This document shows positions 23,195 through 32,281 of a stretch of 57,000 nucleotides of DNA, one piece after another. Source of the DNA: CAXTPV01 sp964249405 (GTDB taxonomy: Bacteria > Pseudomonadota > Alphaproteobacteria > Acetobacterales > Acetobacteraceae); the NCBI GenBank assembly GCA_964249405.1, contig CAXUBX010000007.1, positions 1-57,000 of the forward strand, written 5' to 3'. Each line of letters opens with the position of its first letter. The first letter of the stretch is position 1. The notes below the pieces were generated by a model. It was not told the origin of the DNA. It did no database searches and worked only from the letters and a program-made list of their open reading frames with translations. Position numbers and translations under genes: made by a program.

Positions 23195-25540
23195 TTGCGT
23201 ATCCCGCCGATCCTGTCCGGTCTTCGCCGCTTGCTCTCGCCACCGCGCGGGGCCGACCTCTCGTCGGCGGTCCGGAGCGAGCAGATCAAGCTCCTGTCGC
23301 TCGCTCTCCGTCTGTTCGCGGCGGCGGGCATCACGACCGCGGCGCTCGTGGCATGGGATTTCCGCGGCGCGCTTTCCGGTCCCGCGTGGGCGCCGTGCGT
23401 CGCGATCCCGCTCGGCTACGCGCTGCTGCTGCACGAGGATCGTCGCCGCCACCGGACCGGCTCGGAGGCGGCTTTTCTCCGTCGCTCGATCGTCCTGCTC
23501 GGCGCCCTCGGCGCCCTCTGGGGCATCCTCATCAACACGCTGCTCGCCCACGCCGACCGGGTGCAGATCGGCCTGCTGGACGCGCTCCTCGTCGCGCTCG
23601 TCTCGACGCCGCTGATCGCGGCTCCGCTGTCCGCCGCTGCCGCCTTCTGGATCCCGAGCGCCGTCTCGGGCCTGCTGGTCCTGCTCCGGAGCAGGCCGGT
23701 CGATCCCTACATCCTGCTCTGCTTCGGCGGCTATCTCACGTTCACGGCGGCGGCGATCGTGATGTGGAACCGGTTCGCGATCGAGCGGTCGATCGGCCGC
23801 ATCGTCCAGGAGCGGCAGAACCAGACGATCAACCTGTTCCTCAAGAGCTACCAGGAAGGCGCCTCCGACTGGCTGTGGGAGACCGGCCCGGATCTCCGCC
23901 TCGTGCATGTCTCCCCGCGCTTCGAGGAGATCGCCCGTGCGGCCGGCGTGGCACCCGACGGGATCACCTTCGCGGACCTGTTCGCCGACGACCCCGGCGA
24001 GGGCGGCCGGCACACGATCGCCGGCATCCTCGCGAGCCGCGACGCCTTTCGCGATCTCGCGATGCGCGTGACGGTGTCCGGCACCACGCGATGGTGGAGC
24101 CTGACCGGCCGGCCGATCGAGGGCGCCGACGGCCGGTTCGCCGGCTATCGCGGGATCGGCTCGGACGTCACCGACGTACGGCGCGCCGAGCAGCAGGTCC
24201 GCTACCTCGCCCATCACGACAGCCTGACCGGCCTCGCGAACCGCGCCGCCTTCATGGCGGCACTCGCCGAGACGTGCGCGCGCGCCGAGGCCGGGATCGC
24301 CGGCCAGGGTCTCGCGCTCCTCATGCTCGACCTCGATCGGTTCAAGGGGGTCAACGACACGCTCGGGCACGGGGCCGGGGACGAGCTCCTCGGCTTCGTC
24401 GCCGAGCGGATGCGGAACTGCCTCCGTGGCGACACCGTGATCGCGCGTCTCGGCGGCGACGAATTCGGCATCATCGCCGCCGCCGCCGACCAAGCCGAGG
24501 CGGAGGCGATCGCCCGCCGCCTCATCACCACGATCGGACAGACCTACAGGCTGCGCGGCCTGAACCAGTCGATCGGCGTCAGCGTCGGGATCGCCCTGAT
24601 CGGCCGGGACGCGAGCGCCCCCGATCTCTGCATGCAGCACGCCGACATCGCGCTCTATGCGGCCAAGGAGGGCGGCACCGGCCTGTTCCGCTGCTTCGAG
24701 CCGCGGCTGCTCGGACGCAGCCAGGAGCGGCTTGAGCTGCTCCGCGCGCTCGAGGCCGCCGTGCGGCAGCGGACGCTCACGCTCGCCTTCCAGCCGATCG
24801 TCGATCTCCAGCGTGGACGGATCGTCACCGTGGAGGCGCTCTGCCGCTGGAACCATCCCGTGCTCGGGATGATCCCGCCCTCCGTGTTCATTCCGCTCGC
24901 CGAGGAGAGCGGGTTGATCGGCGAGCTCGGCGTCTGGGCGCTCGCGGAAGCCTGCCGCGCGGCGCTGGCCTGGCCGCACGACGTCAGGGTCGCGGTCAAC
25001 GTCTCGCCGATCCAGATCAAGGCGACCGATTTCGAGGAGCGGGCCCGCCGCGCGATCCTCGCGACCGGGCTGCCGTTCGAGCGCATCGACCTCGAAGTGA
25101 CCGAACACGCCACCATGAACGCGACCGACAACGTGCTCGGCACGCTGCGCCGTCTGCGCGAGGCCGGCTGCCATCTCGTGCTCGACGATTTCGGGGCGGG
25201 GTATTCGGCGCTCAGCTACCTGACGGAATTCAGCTTCGACGCGATCAAGCTCGACGCCGGTTTCGTCCAGGGGATCGACACCGATCCGGTCAAGGCGGCG
25301 ATCGTGCGCCTGGTGGTCGAGCTCGCCGGAGAGCTCGACCTGCCGGTGACCGCCGAGGGGGTCGAGACGGGCGCGCAGAGTGCGATGGTGAGCGCGCTCC
25401 GGATCCGCTACGCGCAAGGCTACGCGCTGGGCCGGCCGGCCGGCGCCGACGAGATCCGCATCGCGCTCGCCGCCCAGCAGCGCACCCTGCTGGCACCGGG
25501 CGATCACGCCCTGGACGGCGGGTACGCCGGGCGGCCCTGA
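23195..25540 (+). CDS. Membrane PAS-GGDEF-EAL cyclic-di-GMP protein
   Basis: The product has 781 residues from TTG 23195 (AGGAGG 9 nt upstream; another TTG is at 23189). About five to six N-terminal hydrophobic helices (residues 30-200) lead to a PAS-like segment (ASDWLWETGPDLRLVHVSPRFEEIA). A GGDEF domain (LGGDEFG, GGDEF at 420-424) and an EAL domain (EAL at 547-549, with EVTEHATM, DDFGAGYSALSYL and AEGVET) follow. Both active sites look intact, so it may be bifunctional: diguanylate cyclase and c-di-GMP phosphodiesterase. Its location behind the FeeM and methyltransferase genes suggests a lipid-sensing or surface-behaviour role, which is inference. Confidence 0.9.
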   Translation: MRIPPILSGLRRLLSPPRGADLSSAVRSEQIKLLSLALRLFAAAGITTAALVAWDFRGALSGPAWAPCVAIPLGYALLLHEDRRRHRTGSEAAFLRRSIVLLGALGALWGILINTLLAHADRVQIGLLDALLVALVSTPLIAAPLSAAAAFWIPSAVSGLLVLLRSRPVDPYILLCFGGYLTFTAAAIVMWNRFAIERSIGRIVQERQNQTINLFLKSYQEGASDWLWETGPDLRLVHVSPRFEEIARAAGVAPDGITFADLFADDPGEGGRHTIAGILASRDAFRDLAMRVTVSGTTRWWSLTGRPIEGADGRFAGYRGIGSDVTDVRRAEQQVRYLAHHDSLTGLANRAAFMAALAETCARAEAGIAGQGLALLMLDLDRFKGVNDTLGHGAGDELLGFVAERMRNCLRGDTVIARLGGDEFGIIAAAADQAEAEAIARRLITTIGQTYRLRGLNQSIGVSVGIALIGRDASAPDLCMQHADIALYAAKEGGTGLFRCFEPRLLGRSQERLELLRALEAAVRQRTLTLAFQPIVDLQRGRIVTVEALCRWNHPVLGMIPPSVFIPLAEESGLIGELGVWALAEACRAALAWPHDVRVAVNVSPIQIKATDFEERARRAILATGLPFERIDLEVTEHATMNATDNVLGTLRRLREAGCHLVLDDFGAGYSALSYLTEFSFDAIKLDAGFVQGIDTDPVKAAIVRLVVELAGELDLPVTAEGVETGAQSAMVSALRIRYAQGYALGRPAGADEIRIALAAQQRTLLAPGDHALDGGYAGRP

Positions 25541-25666
25541 CGGGCGCGCGGAGGCGCGTCGGCGCGGCCGGCCCGGATCCCGCGGCCTCTGTTTGCGACC
25601 GCCGCCCTTTGACGAACGCATCCGCCGCATAAATGCTGAGGCCCGCCCCGCCGACCAGGACCATCG

Positions 25667-27544
25667 ATGACCGTGAAGCCGCTGCCGCCGCCGATCCCCA
25701 GCGCGCCCGATGGGGGCGCCGTGCCGGCCGGGGCGGAGACGATCGAGGGTTTGGCCGCGGGCGTCCTGCCGACCTGGGACCTCTCCGCGCTCTACGCGTC
25801 GCCGGACGATCCCGCGATCGAGGCGGATGCCGGTCGTCTCGCCACCGAGGCCGCCTCCTTCGAACGGCGGCTGAAGGGCACGCTCGCGACGCTCGACGCC
25901 GCCGCGCTCGCCGCCGCCATCGAGGCCTTCGAGGCGATCGAGGAGGGACTGGGACGGCTCGGCTCCTATGCCAGCCTGCTGTTCTCCGGCGATGGCGCCG
26001 ATCCGCTGCGTGGTCGCTTCCTGCAGTCGGTGAGCGAGCGCCTCACCGCCATCGGCACCCATCTCGTCTTCTTCACCCTGGAACTCGCCTCGATCGACGA
26101 CGCCGCGCTCGATCAGCTGATCGAGAGCGATCCCGCCCTCGCGCGCTATCGGCCCTGGCTTCGCGATCTCCGCGTGTTCCGGCCGCACCTGCTCGATCCC
26201 GCGATCGAGACGGTGCTACACGAGAAGGAGGTGACGGGGCGAGCCGCCTGGCAGCGCCTGTTCGACGAGACGATGGCCGGGCTCGTGGTGCCGGTCGGCG
26301 AGGCGAAGCTGACCGTGAGCGCCGCCCTCAACCTCCTGTCCGACCCGGACCGTGCGGTCCGCGAGCGCGCCGCCGTCGCGATCGGCCAAGTGCTGGCCGA
26401 CAACATCCGGCTGTTCTCGCTCCTGACCAACACGCTGGCCAAGGACAAGCAGATCGTCGACGGCTGGCGACGCTACCCGCGGCCCGGCTCCTACCGGAAC
26501 CGCTCGAACATGGTCGAGGACGAGGTCGTCGACGCGCTGGTGGACGCCGTGGTCGCGGATTACGGGCGCACCAGCCATCGCTACTACGCGCTCAAGGCAC
26601 GCTGGCTCGGCCTGCCGAAGCTGCAGCACTGGGACCGCAACGCGCCGCTTCCCGACGACGCGGACCTGCACGTTCCCTGGCCGGAGGCTCGGGCCCGTGT
26701 CGAGGCGGCCTACCAGGCGTTCGATCCGAGGATCGGCGGGATCGTGTCCCGCTTCTTCGACAATCCCTGGATCGACGCACGGCCGATGCCGGGGAAGTCG
26801 GGCGGCGCCTTCGCCCATCCCACCGTTCCTGCCGCGCACCCCTTCATCCTGATGAACTATCACGGCCGCACCCGCGACGTGATGACGCTCGCCCACGAGC
26901 TCGGCCACGGCGTGCACCAGATCCTCGCCGCCGGGCAGGGCTACCTCCAGTCCTCGACCCCGCTGACGCTGGCCGAGACCGCGAGCGTGTTCGGCGAGAT
27001 GCTGACCTTCCGTTCCCTGCTCGACGCCGAGACCTCCCCGGACCGGCGGCGGCACATGCTGGCCGGAAAGGTCGAGGACATCCTGAACACGGTGGTGCGC
27101 CAGGTGGCGTTCTACCGTTTCGAGACGCGACTCCACGATGCCCGCGCGCAGGGCGAGCTGCTGCCGGACGAGATCGGCCGGATCTGGCTCGACGTGCAGC
27201 GGGAGAGCCTCGGGCCGGCCTTCGAGTTCACCCCGGACTACGCGAACTACTGGGCCTACGTGCCGCATTTCGTGCACTCGCCGTTCTACGTCTATGCCTA
27301 CGCCTTCGGGGACTGCCTCGTCAGCGCGCTCTACGCCACCTTCGAGGCCGCGGAGAGCGGGCAGGCCGACGGCGCGCCGTCCAGCTTCCGCGACCGCTAC
27401 GTCGAGATGCTGCGGGCTGGCGGCACGCTGCGCCACCGGGAGCTGCTGGCGCCGTTCGGCCTCGACGCGGCGGATCCCGGCTTCTGGCGCCGCGGGCTCG
27501 ACATGCTGTCGGGCTTCATCGACGAGCTGGAACGGGAGGGCTGA
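25667..27544 (+). CDS. pepF: M3-family oligoendopeptidase (PepF-like)
   Basis: This 625-residue cytoplasmic zinc metallopeptidase has the HELGH motif at 410-414 (TLAHELGHGVHQ), followed by the third-ligand helix LTLAETASVFGEMLTF. Other M3B marks are WDLSALYASPDDP at the N-terminus, KSGGAFAHP before the active site, and PDYANYWAYVPHFVHSPFYVYAYAFGD near the C-terminus (the Tyr/His substrate-binding block). It trims short peptides. About 30 Pro/Ala-rich residues precede the domain. It ends 5 bp before the GTG of the ABC1-family kinase, so the two likely share a transcript. Confidence 0.95.
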   Translation: MTVKPLPPPIPSAPDGGAVPAGAETIEGLAAGVLPTWDLSALYASPDDPAIEADAGRLATEAASFERRLKGTLATLDAAALAAAIEAFEAIEEGLGRLGSYASLLFSGDGADPLRGRFLQSVSERLTAIGTHLVFFTLELASIDDAALDQLIESDPALARYRPWLRDLRVFRPHLLDPAIETVLHEKEVTGRAAWQRLFDETMAGLVVPVGEAKLTVSAALNLLSDPDRAVRERAAVAIGQVLADNIRLFSLLTNTLAKDKQIVDGWRRYPRPGSYRNRSNMVEDEVVDALVDAVVADYGRTSHRYYALKARWLGLPKLQHWDRNAPLPDDADLHVPWPEARARVEAAYQAFDPRIGGIVSRFFDNPWIDARPMPGKSGGAFAHPTVPAAHPFILMNYHGRTRDVMTLAHELGHGVHQILAAGQGYLQSSTPLTLAETASVFGEMLTFRSLLDAETSPDRRRHMLAGKVEDILNTVVRQVAFYRFETRLHDARAQGELLPDEIGRIWLDVQRESLGPAFEFTPDYANYWAYVPHFVHSPFYVYAYAFGDCLVSALYATFEAAESGQADGAPSSFRDRYVEMLRAGGTLRHRELLAPFGLDAADPGFWRRGLDMLSGFIDELEREG

Positions 27545-27549
27545 GGGCG

Positions 27550-28926
27550 GTGTCCGGAACCGGCGGCGACGGCCGCGACCGGCTGCGCTCGAGCGTGTTC
27601 GGCGAGCTCCGCCGGTTCGCGAGGACCTCGGGCGCGGTCGGCGGGATCGCGGCCCGTGTCGCCGGCGAGCGCGTGTTTGGGGTCCGGGCCGACCGCACCG
27701 CGCATGCCGAGGATCTCCGCGCCGTGCTCGGCGGTCTCAAGGGCCCGCTGATGAAGGTGGCGCAGTTCCTGTCCACCGTGCCCGACGCGCTGCCGGCGGA
27801 GTACGCGGCCGAGCTCGCCGAGCTTCAGGCGAACGCGCCGCCCATGGGGTGGAGCTTCGTCCGCCGCCGGATGAACGCCGAACTCGGCCCCGCCTGGCAA
27901 TCGCACTTCACCCGCTTCGGGCAGAGCGCCGCCGCCGCGGCGAGCCTCGGACAGGTGCATCGCGCGACGCTCGTCGACGGACGGGAGGTCGCGTGCAAGC
28001 TCCAGTATCCGGACATGCCATCCACGGTCGAGGCCGACCTCCGCCAGCTCAAGGTCGCGATGGCGATCTATCACCGGATGGACAGCGCGATCCGTCAGGA
28101 CGAGGTCTACAAGGAGCTGGTGGCCCGGTTCCGCGAGGAGCTCGACTACCTCCGGGAGGCGTCCCACCTCCGCCTCTACCGCCACATGCTGGACGGACAC
28201 GACCGGATCCACGTGCCCGAGCCCGTGACGTCGCTCTCGACGTCGCGCCTGCTCACGATGGAGTGGCTGGAAGGCCGGGGGCTGCAGCAGACGCTGGACG
28301 CGGGCATGGACCAGGACGCACGCAACGATGCCGCGCGCGCCCTGTTCGCCGCATGGTACGTGCCGCTCTACCGATACGGCGTGATCCACGGGGATCCGCA
28401 TCTCGGCAACTTCCAGGTCCGGTCCGATCGCGGCATCAACCTGCTCGACTTCGGCGCGATCCGGATCTTCCCGGCCCGCTTCATCACCGGCGTGATCGAG
28501 CTCTACCGGGCGGTTGAGACCAACGACGAGGACCGCGCCCACCACGCCTACCGGGCGTGGGGCTTCACCGACATCACCCGCGAGACGATGCAGGTGCTGA
28601 ACGAGTGGGCGCGCTTCCTCTACGAACCGCTGCTCGACGACCGGGTCCGACGCATCCAGGAGACCGACGACGCCAACTACGGCCGCGTGACGGCCGAGCG
28701 CGTGCATGCCGGGCTGCAGCGCACCGGCGGGGTGCGGCCGCCCCGGGAGTTCGTGCTGATGGACCGCTCGGCGATCGGCCTCGGCAGCGTGTTCCTCCGC
28801 CTCAAGGCCGAGCTGAACTGGTCCCGGATGTTCCACGAGCTGATCGAGGGCTTCGACGAGGCCCGGGTGGCGGCCGCCCAGGCCGAGGCGCTGGCAGGGG
28901 CGCGTGTGCCGGCTCCGGCCCCCTGA
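27550..28926 (+). CDS. ABC1/UbiB-family atypical kinase
   Basis: This 458-residue ABC1 (AarF/UbiB/COQ8) family protein has an A-rich nucleotide loop QSAAAAASLGQVHRATL, a catalytic-Lys strand REVACKLQYP, HGDPHLGNF (280-288) and metal-binding DFG (300-302). The family's KxGQ element appears here as PLMKVAQFLSTVPD, with Ala for Gly. Members support ubiquinone synthesis or act as lipid-related ATPases. GTG 27550 is taken as start; the frame upstream overlaps pepF and is not coding. Canonical UbiB usually has C-terminal transmembrane helices, which are not evident here, so this is a soluble ABC1 paralogue rather than UbiB proper. Confidence 0.88.
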   Translation: MSGTGGDGRDRLRSSVFGELRRFARTSGAVGGIAARVAGERVFGVRADRTAHAEDLRAVLGGLKGPLMKVAQFLSTVPDALPAEYAAELAELQANAPPMGWSFVRRRMNAELGPAWQSHFTRFGQSAAAAASLGQVHRATLVDGREVACKLQYPDMPSTVEADLRQLKVAMAIYHRMDSAIRQDEVYKELVARFREELDYLREASHLRLYRHMLDGHDRIHVPEPVTSLSTSRLLTMEWLEGRGLQQTLDAGMDQDARNDAARALFAAWYVPLYRYGVIHGDPHLGNFQVRSDRGINLLDFGAIRIFPARFITGVIELYRAVETNDEDRAHHAYRAWGFTDITRETMQVLNEWARFLYEPLLDDRVRRIQETDDANYGRVTAERVHAGLQRTGGVRPPREFVLMDRSAIGLGSVFLRLKAELNWSRMFHELIEGFDEARVAAAQAEALAGARVPAPAP

Positions 28927-28950
28927 CCGACGCCGCGGGCCGGGTCGCCG

Positions 28951-30006
28951 CTATTCCGAGACGATCCGGAGCGAAGGCTTCCGGACCCCCATCAGCTCGC
29001 GATAGACCGCAAGGTAGTCCTCGGCCATCCGCCGCGCCGTGAAGCGCTGCTCGAAGCGACGGCGGATCGCCTTGTTGTCGAACCGGGCCAGCCGGCTGAT
29101 CGAGGCGATCGCGCTGGTCTCGTCCTCGACGATCAGGCCGGTCAGTCCGTCCTCCAGGATCTCCGGCACCGAGCCTCGATTGAAGGCGATCACCGGCGTG
29201 CCGCAGGCCATCGCCTCGATCATCACCAGGCCGAACGGCTCGGGCCAGTCGATCGGCATCAGCAGGCCGGCGGCGCCGGACAGGAAGGCCGGCTTCTGGG
29301 CGTCGTTGATCTCGCCGATCAGCTCGACCCCGCCCGCGCCCAGCAGCGGCCGGATGACCTGCTCGAAATACTCGGCATCCGCGCGGTCGACCTTGGCCGC
29401 GATCTTGAGCGGGATCCCGGCCGCGCGCGCGATCCGGATCGCCTTGTCGCACCCTTTCTCCGGACAGATCCGGCCGAGGAACGCGAGGTAGGAGCGATCG
29501 CTTCCGGTCGGCGTCAGCAGCCGCTCCGGCAGGCCGTGCAGCACCGTGCGGACGAAGTTCGCCTGCGGCAGGGGACGCCGCTGGCTGTTCGAGATCGAGA
29601 CCACCGGCGGCTTGCTGAAGCGGTTGAACACCGGTTGCAGCTCCGGCAGGTCGAGCCGTCCGTGCAGCGTGGTGACGAAGGGCTTGCTCATCCGGCCGAA
29701 CAGGCTGAACGGCCAGTAGTCCATGTGGAAATGGAGGACATCGAACTGGTCCGCCATCTGCGCCACATCCTCCATCAGGAGCATGTGCGGCGCGATCGGG
29801 TCGCGGATCGCCGGATCGAGGCGGAGCGCCCGCGGCCAGGTCGCGTGCAGGGTCGCGGCCGTCACGCTGTCGCCGCTCGCGAACAGCGTCACGTCGTGCC
29901 CGAGCGCCACCAGCTCCTCGGTGAGGAACGAGACCACGCGCTCGGTGCCCCCGTAGAGCTTGGGCGGGACGGCCTCGTGAAGCGGCGCGATCTGGGCAAT
30001 GCGCAT
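28951..30006 (-). CDS. Glycosyltransferase family 4
   Basis: This 351-residue GT-B glycosyltransferase has the N-terminal MRIAQIAPLHEAVPPKLYGGTERVVSFLTEELVALGHDVTLFASGDS, the hallmark of a GT4 subgroup often annotated as a glycosyl transferase acting on simple sugars. The C-terminal domain has FLGRICPEKGCDKAIRIARAAGIPLKIAAKVD and the donor-binding EPFGLVMIEAMACGTPVIAFNRGSVPEIL. ATG 30006. It is convergent with the ABC1 kinase gene (24 bp apart) and divergent from an ABC exporter. Acceptor and product are unknown; no polysaccharide cluster surrounds it. Confidence 0.92.
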   Translation of the reverse strand: MRIAQIAPLHEAVPPKLYGGTERVVSFLTEELVALGHDVTLFASGDSVTAATLHATWPRALRLDPAIRDPIAPHMLLMEDVAQMADQFDVLHFHMDYWPFSLFGRMSKPFVTTLHGRLDLPELQPVFNRFSKPPVVSISNSQRRPLPQANFVRTVLHGLPERLLTPTGSDRSYLAFLGRICPEKGCDKAIRIARAAGIPLKIAAKVDRADAEYFEQVIRPLLGAGGVELIGEINDAQKPAFLSGAAGLLMPIDWPEPFGLVMIEAMACGTPVIAFNRGSVPEILEDGLTGLIVEDETSAIASISRLARFDNKAIRRRFEQRFTARRMAEDYLAVYRELMGVRKPSLRIVSE

Positions 30007-30346
30007 CGACGATCTCCTGTTCGGACGTGAAGCTACTTAGACCGTGAAAACCGGGCAATTCTGCGGCGCGGCCGGGGTCTCCGTGCGGCGTTCCCGACGG
30101 GGTCGCCTGTTCGCGCGGGTTGAAGACGCGGTAAGACGGTCACGGGACGCAGGCTGACGGCGATTTGATTTGGAGGCGTAAGGACTTCCCGGCGTCCTGC
30201 ACGTCATGTCCCGCCGGGGGGAGTCGCGCGGCGGCCGCTTTGCTGCCATCTCCCGGACCGCGGGGCGGCCACGCCCCACGTTCCGGCGACGGTCCGGGAT
30301 CTTTGTTGCCGGGATCCTTGTTGAAACGACGATCGAGGACGACCCA
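30007..30346. other. Divergent intergenic region, GT4 / ABC exporter
   Basis: This is 340 bp between the start codons of two divergent genes. I see no RNA gene, no convincing small ORF and no large inverted repeat. It presumably holds both promoters and 5' leaders. An in-frame ATG for the exporter at 30206 exists but the added residues look non-coding. Confidence 0.5.
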
Positions 30347-32164
30347 ATGCTCGACCGGGCCGCCGCGCCGCCGGACCCCAAACCCCGCGATCTGACCCGG
30401 TACGCCCGGAGCCCGATCGGCTTCATGCTCCACTACGTGGTGCATCGCCGGCTGGCCCATCTCGCCATCCTGTTCTCGGTCGTGCTCGGTGTCGCGTGCT
30501 CGGTGAGCTCGTCGTTCGCGAGCAAGCTGCTGGTCAACGCGCTGCAGAACGCGGCGGTTCATCACGGTCACGGCGCGACGCGGCAGATCTGGGTCGCGGT
30601 GGTCATCCTCCTCGCGCTGATCGCGATCGACAACCTGTCCTGGCGGCTCGGCGGCTGGATCTCGACCAGCACCTTCGTCGAGGTGACCGGGGATCTCCGG
30701 CGCGACCTGTTCCGGCATCTGACCGGCCATTCGCCGACCTACTTCGCCGACCGCATGCCGGGCACGCTCGCCGGCCGGATCACCGCCACCGCCAACGCCA
30801 TCTTCACGGTCGAGAACCTGTTCACCTGGAACGTGCTGCCACCGATGCTCGCGGTGGTGTTCTCGATCGCCTACATGGCGGGGGTGCGCTGGTGGATCGC
30901 GGCGATCCTGGTGCTGCTCTCGGCGGCCCTCTCGCTGCTGCTGTTCCGTCTGGCCGCCGCCGGCCGCGTGCTGCACCACCGCTACGCCTCCGACGCGGCG
31001 CGCGTGGACGGCGAGCTGCTCGACGTCATCAACAACATGCCCCTGGTTCGCGCCTTCGGCGCGACCTCGCGGGAGCGGAAGCGCTTCGGCAAGCGTCTGG
31101 CCGGCGAGATGCGGACCCGGACCCGCTCGCTCCGCTACCTGGAGAAGCTCCGTCTCCTGCACGCGGTGCTGACCACGCTGCTCACCGCCGGCCTGCTGGT
31201 CGTCTCGGTGGTCCTCTGGATCCGGCACTCGGTCAGCACCGGCGACATCGTGATGATCACGAGCCTCGGCTTCACCATCCTCCACGGAACGCGCGACCTG
31301 GCGGTCGCCCTGGTGGAGACGATCCAGCATGTCGCCCGTCTGTCCGAGGCCCTCGGGACCCTGCTCCTGCCGCACGACATGGACGATCCGCCGGACGCGC
31401 AGTCGCTCTCGGGTCCGGCCCGCGGCGCGATCGACTTCCGCAACGTCTGCTACGCCTATCCGGGTGGCGGCAAGGTGCTCGACGAGTTCACGCTGCTGAT
31501 CGAGCCCGGCCAGCGGATCGGGCTGGTCGGCCGGTCAGGGTCCGGCAAGACGACCGTGCTCTCGCTGCTCCAGCGGCTCCGCTACATCCAGGGCGGCGAG
31601 ATCCTGATCGACGGCGCCGAGCTCCGCCGCCTCACCGAGGACGCGCTCCGCTCGATGATCTCGGTGGTGCCGCAGGACGTCTCGCTGTTCCACCGGTCGG
31701 TGCTCGAGAACATCCGCTACGGCAAGCCGGAGGCGACCGACGACGAGGTCTACGCGGCGGCCGACGCCGCGGGGTGCCGCGAGTTCGTCGAGGCGATGCC
31801 CGAAGGCTTCGCGACCGAGGTCGGCGACCGCGGCGTCAAGCTCTCGGGCGGGCAGCGGCAGCGGCTGGCGATCGCGCGCGCCTTCCTCCGCAACGCGCCG
31901 ATCCTGCTGCTGGACGAGGCGACCAGTGCGCTCGACAGCGAGAGCGAGCATCGCGTGCAGGAGGCGCTCGACCGGCTGATGGTCGGGCGAACCGTGGTCG
32001 CGGTCGCCCACCGGCTCTCGACGCTCCGGAACTTCGACCGGATCGTGGTCATGAAGTCGGGCCGGATCCTGCAGGACGGAGCGCCGTCGATCCTCGAACG
32101 CGAGGAAGGACCCTATCGCGAGCTGCTCTCGCTGCAGGCGATGACCCTTGAGGACGTGGAGTGA
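30347..32164 (+). CDS. ABC transporter, fused membrane and ATPase domains (exporter type)
   Basis: This 605-residue half-transporter has a six-helix type-I exporter domain (residues 25-310; HYVVHRRLAHLAILFSVVLGVACS opens TM1) followed by a nucleotide-binding domain. The latter has Walker A GRSGSGKTT, Q-loop VVPQDVSLFHRSVLENIRYG, signature LSGGQRQR, Walker B ILLLDEATSALD and H-loop AHRLSTL. It would act as a homodimer exporting a lipid, peptide or drug; the cargo is unknown. ATG 30347 is preferred because GAGG lies 8 nt upstream and the sequence then becomes protein-like. It is divergent from the GT4 gene. Confidence 0.93.
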   Translation: MLDRAAAPPDPKPRDLTRYARSPIGFMLHYVVHRRLAHLAILFSVVLGVACSVSSSFASKLLVNALQNAAVHHGHGATRQIWVAVVILLALIAIDNLSWRLGGWISTSTFVEVTGDLRRDLFRHLTGHSPTYFADRMPGTLAGRITATANAIFTVENLFTWNVLPPMLAVVFSIAYMAGVRWWIAAILVLLSAALSLLLFRLAAAGRVLHHRYASDAARVDGELLDVINNMPLVRAFGATSRERKRFGKRLAGEMRTRTRSLRYLEKLRLLHAVLTTLLTAGLLVVSVVLWIRHSVSTGDIVMITSLGFTILHGTRDLAVALVETIQHVARLSEALGTLLLPHDMDDPPDAQSLSGPARGAIDFRNVCYAYPGGGKVLDEFTLLIEPGQRIGLVGRSGSGKTTVLSLLQRLRYIQGGEILIDGAELRRLTEDALRSMISVVPQDVSLFHRSVLENIRYGKPEATDDEVYAAADAAGCREFVEAMPEGFATEVGDRGVKLSGGQRQRLAIARAFLRNAPILLLDEATSALDSESEHRVQEALDRLMVGRTVVAVAHRLSTLRNFDRIVVMKSGRILQDGAPSILEREEGPYRELLSLQAMTLEDVE

Positions 32165-32242
32165 TCCTGCAGCTCACGTGTTGTGACGTTGTCTCATGAT
32201 TTCGATGGCTGCATCCGAAGGTTTCCGGCAAACGAATACTCA

Positions 32243-32255
32243 TTCATGTTATGAA
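32243..32255. promoter_or_regulatory. 13-bp palindrome TTCATGTTATGAA upstream of gntR
   Basis: TTCAT and ATGAA are exact reverse complements around a GTT centre, 26 bp before the GntR-family start codon and inside an AT-rich leader (32165-32281). Size and form fit a FadR-type GntR operator, so autoregulation is the natural guess. Confidence 0.4.
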
Positions 32256-32281
32256 GACCGTGTTCCGGGAGCGAGGCTTCA

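Noticed and set aside
23015..26188. A 1,057-residue minus-strand frame opposite the GGDEF-EAL and peptidase genes
   Set aside because: It is antisense to recognisable domains and rich in Arg/Gly/Glu, as expected from the complement of GC-rich coding sequence.
30206..30346. N-terminal extension of the ABC exporter from ATG 30206
   Set aside because: The added 47 residues are Arg/Gly-rich without hydrophobic or conserved sequence, while ATG 30347 has a GAGG site at proper distance.
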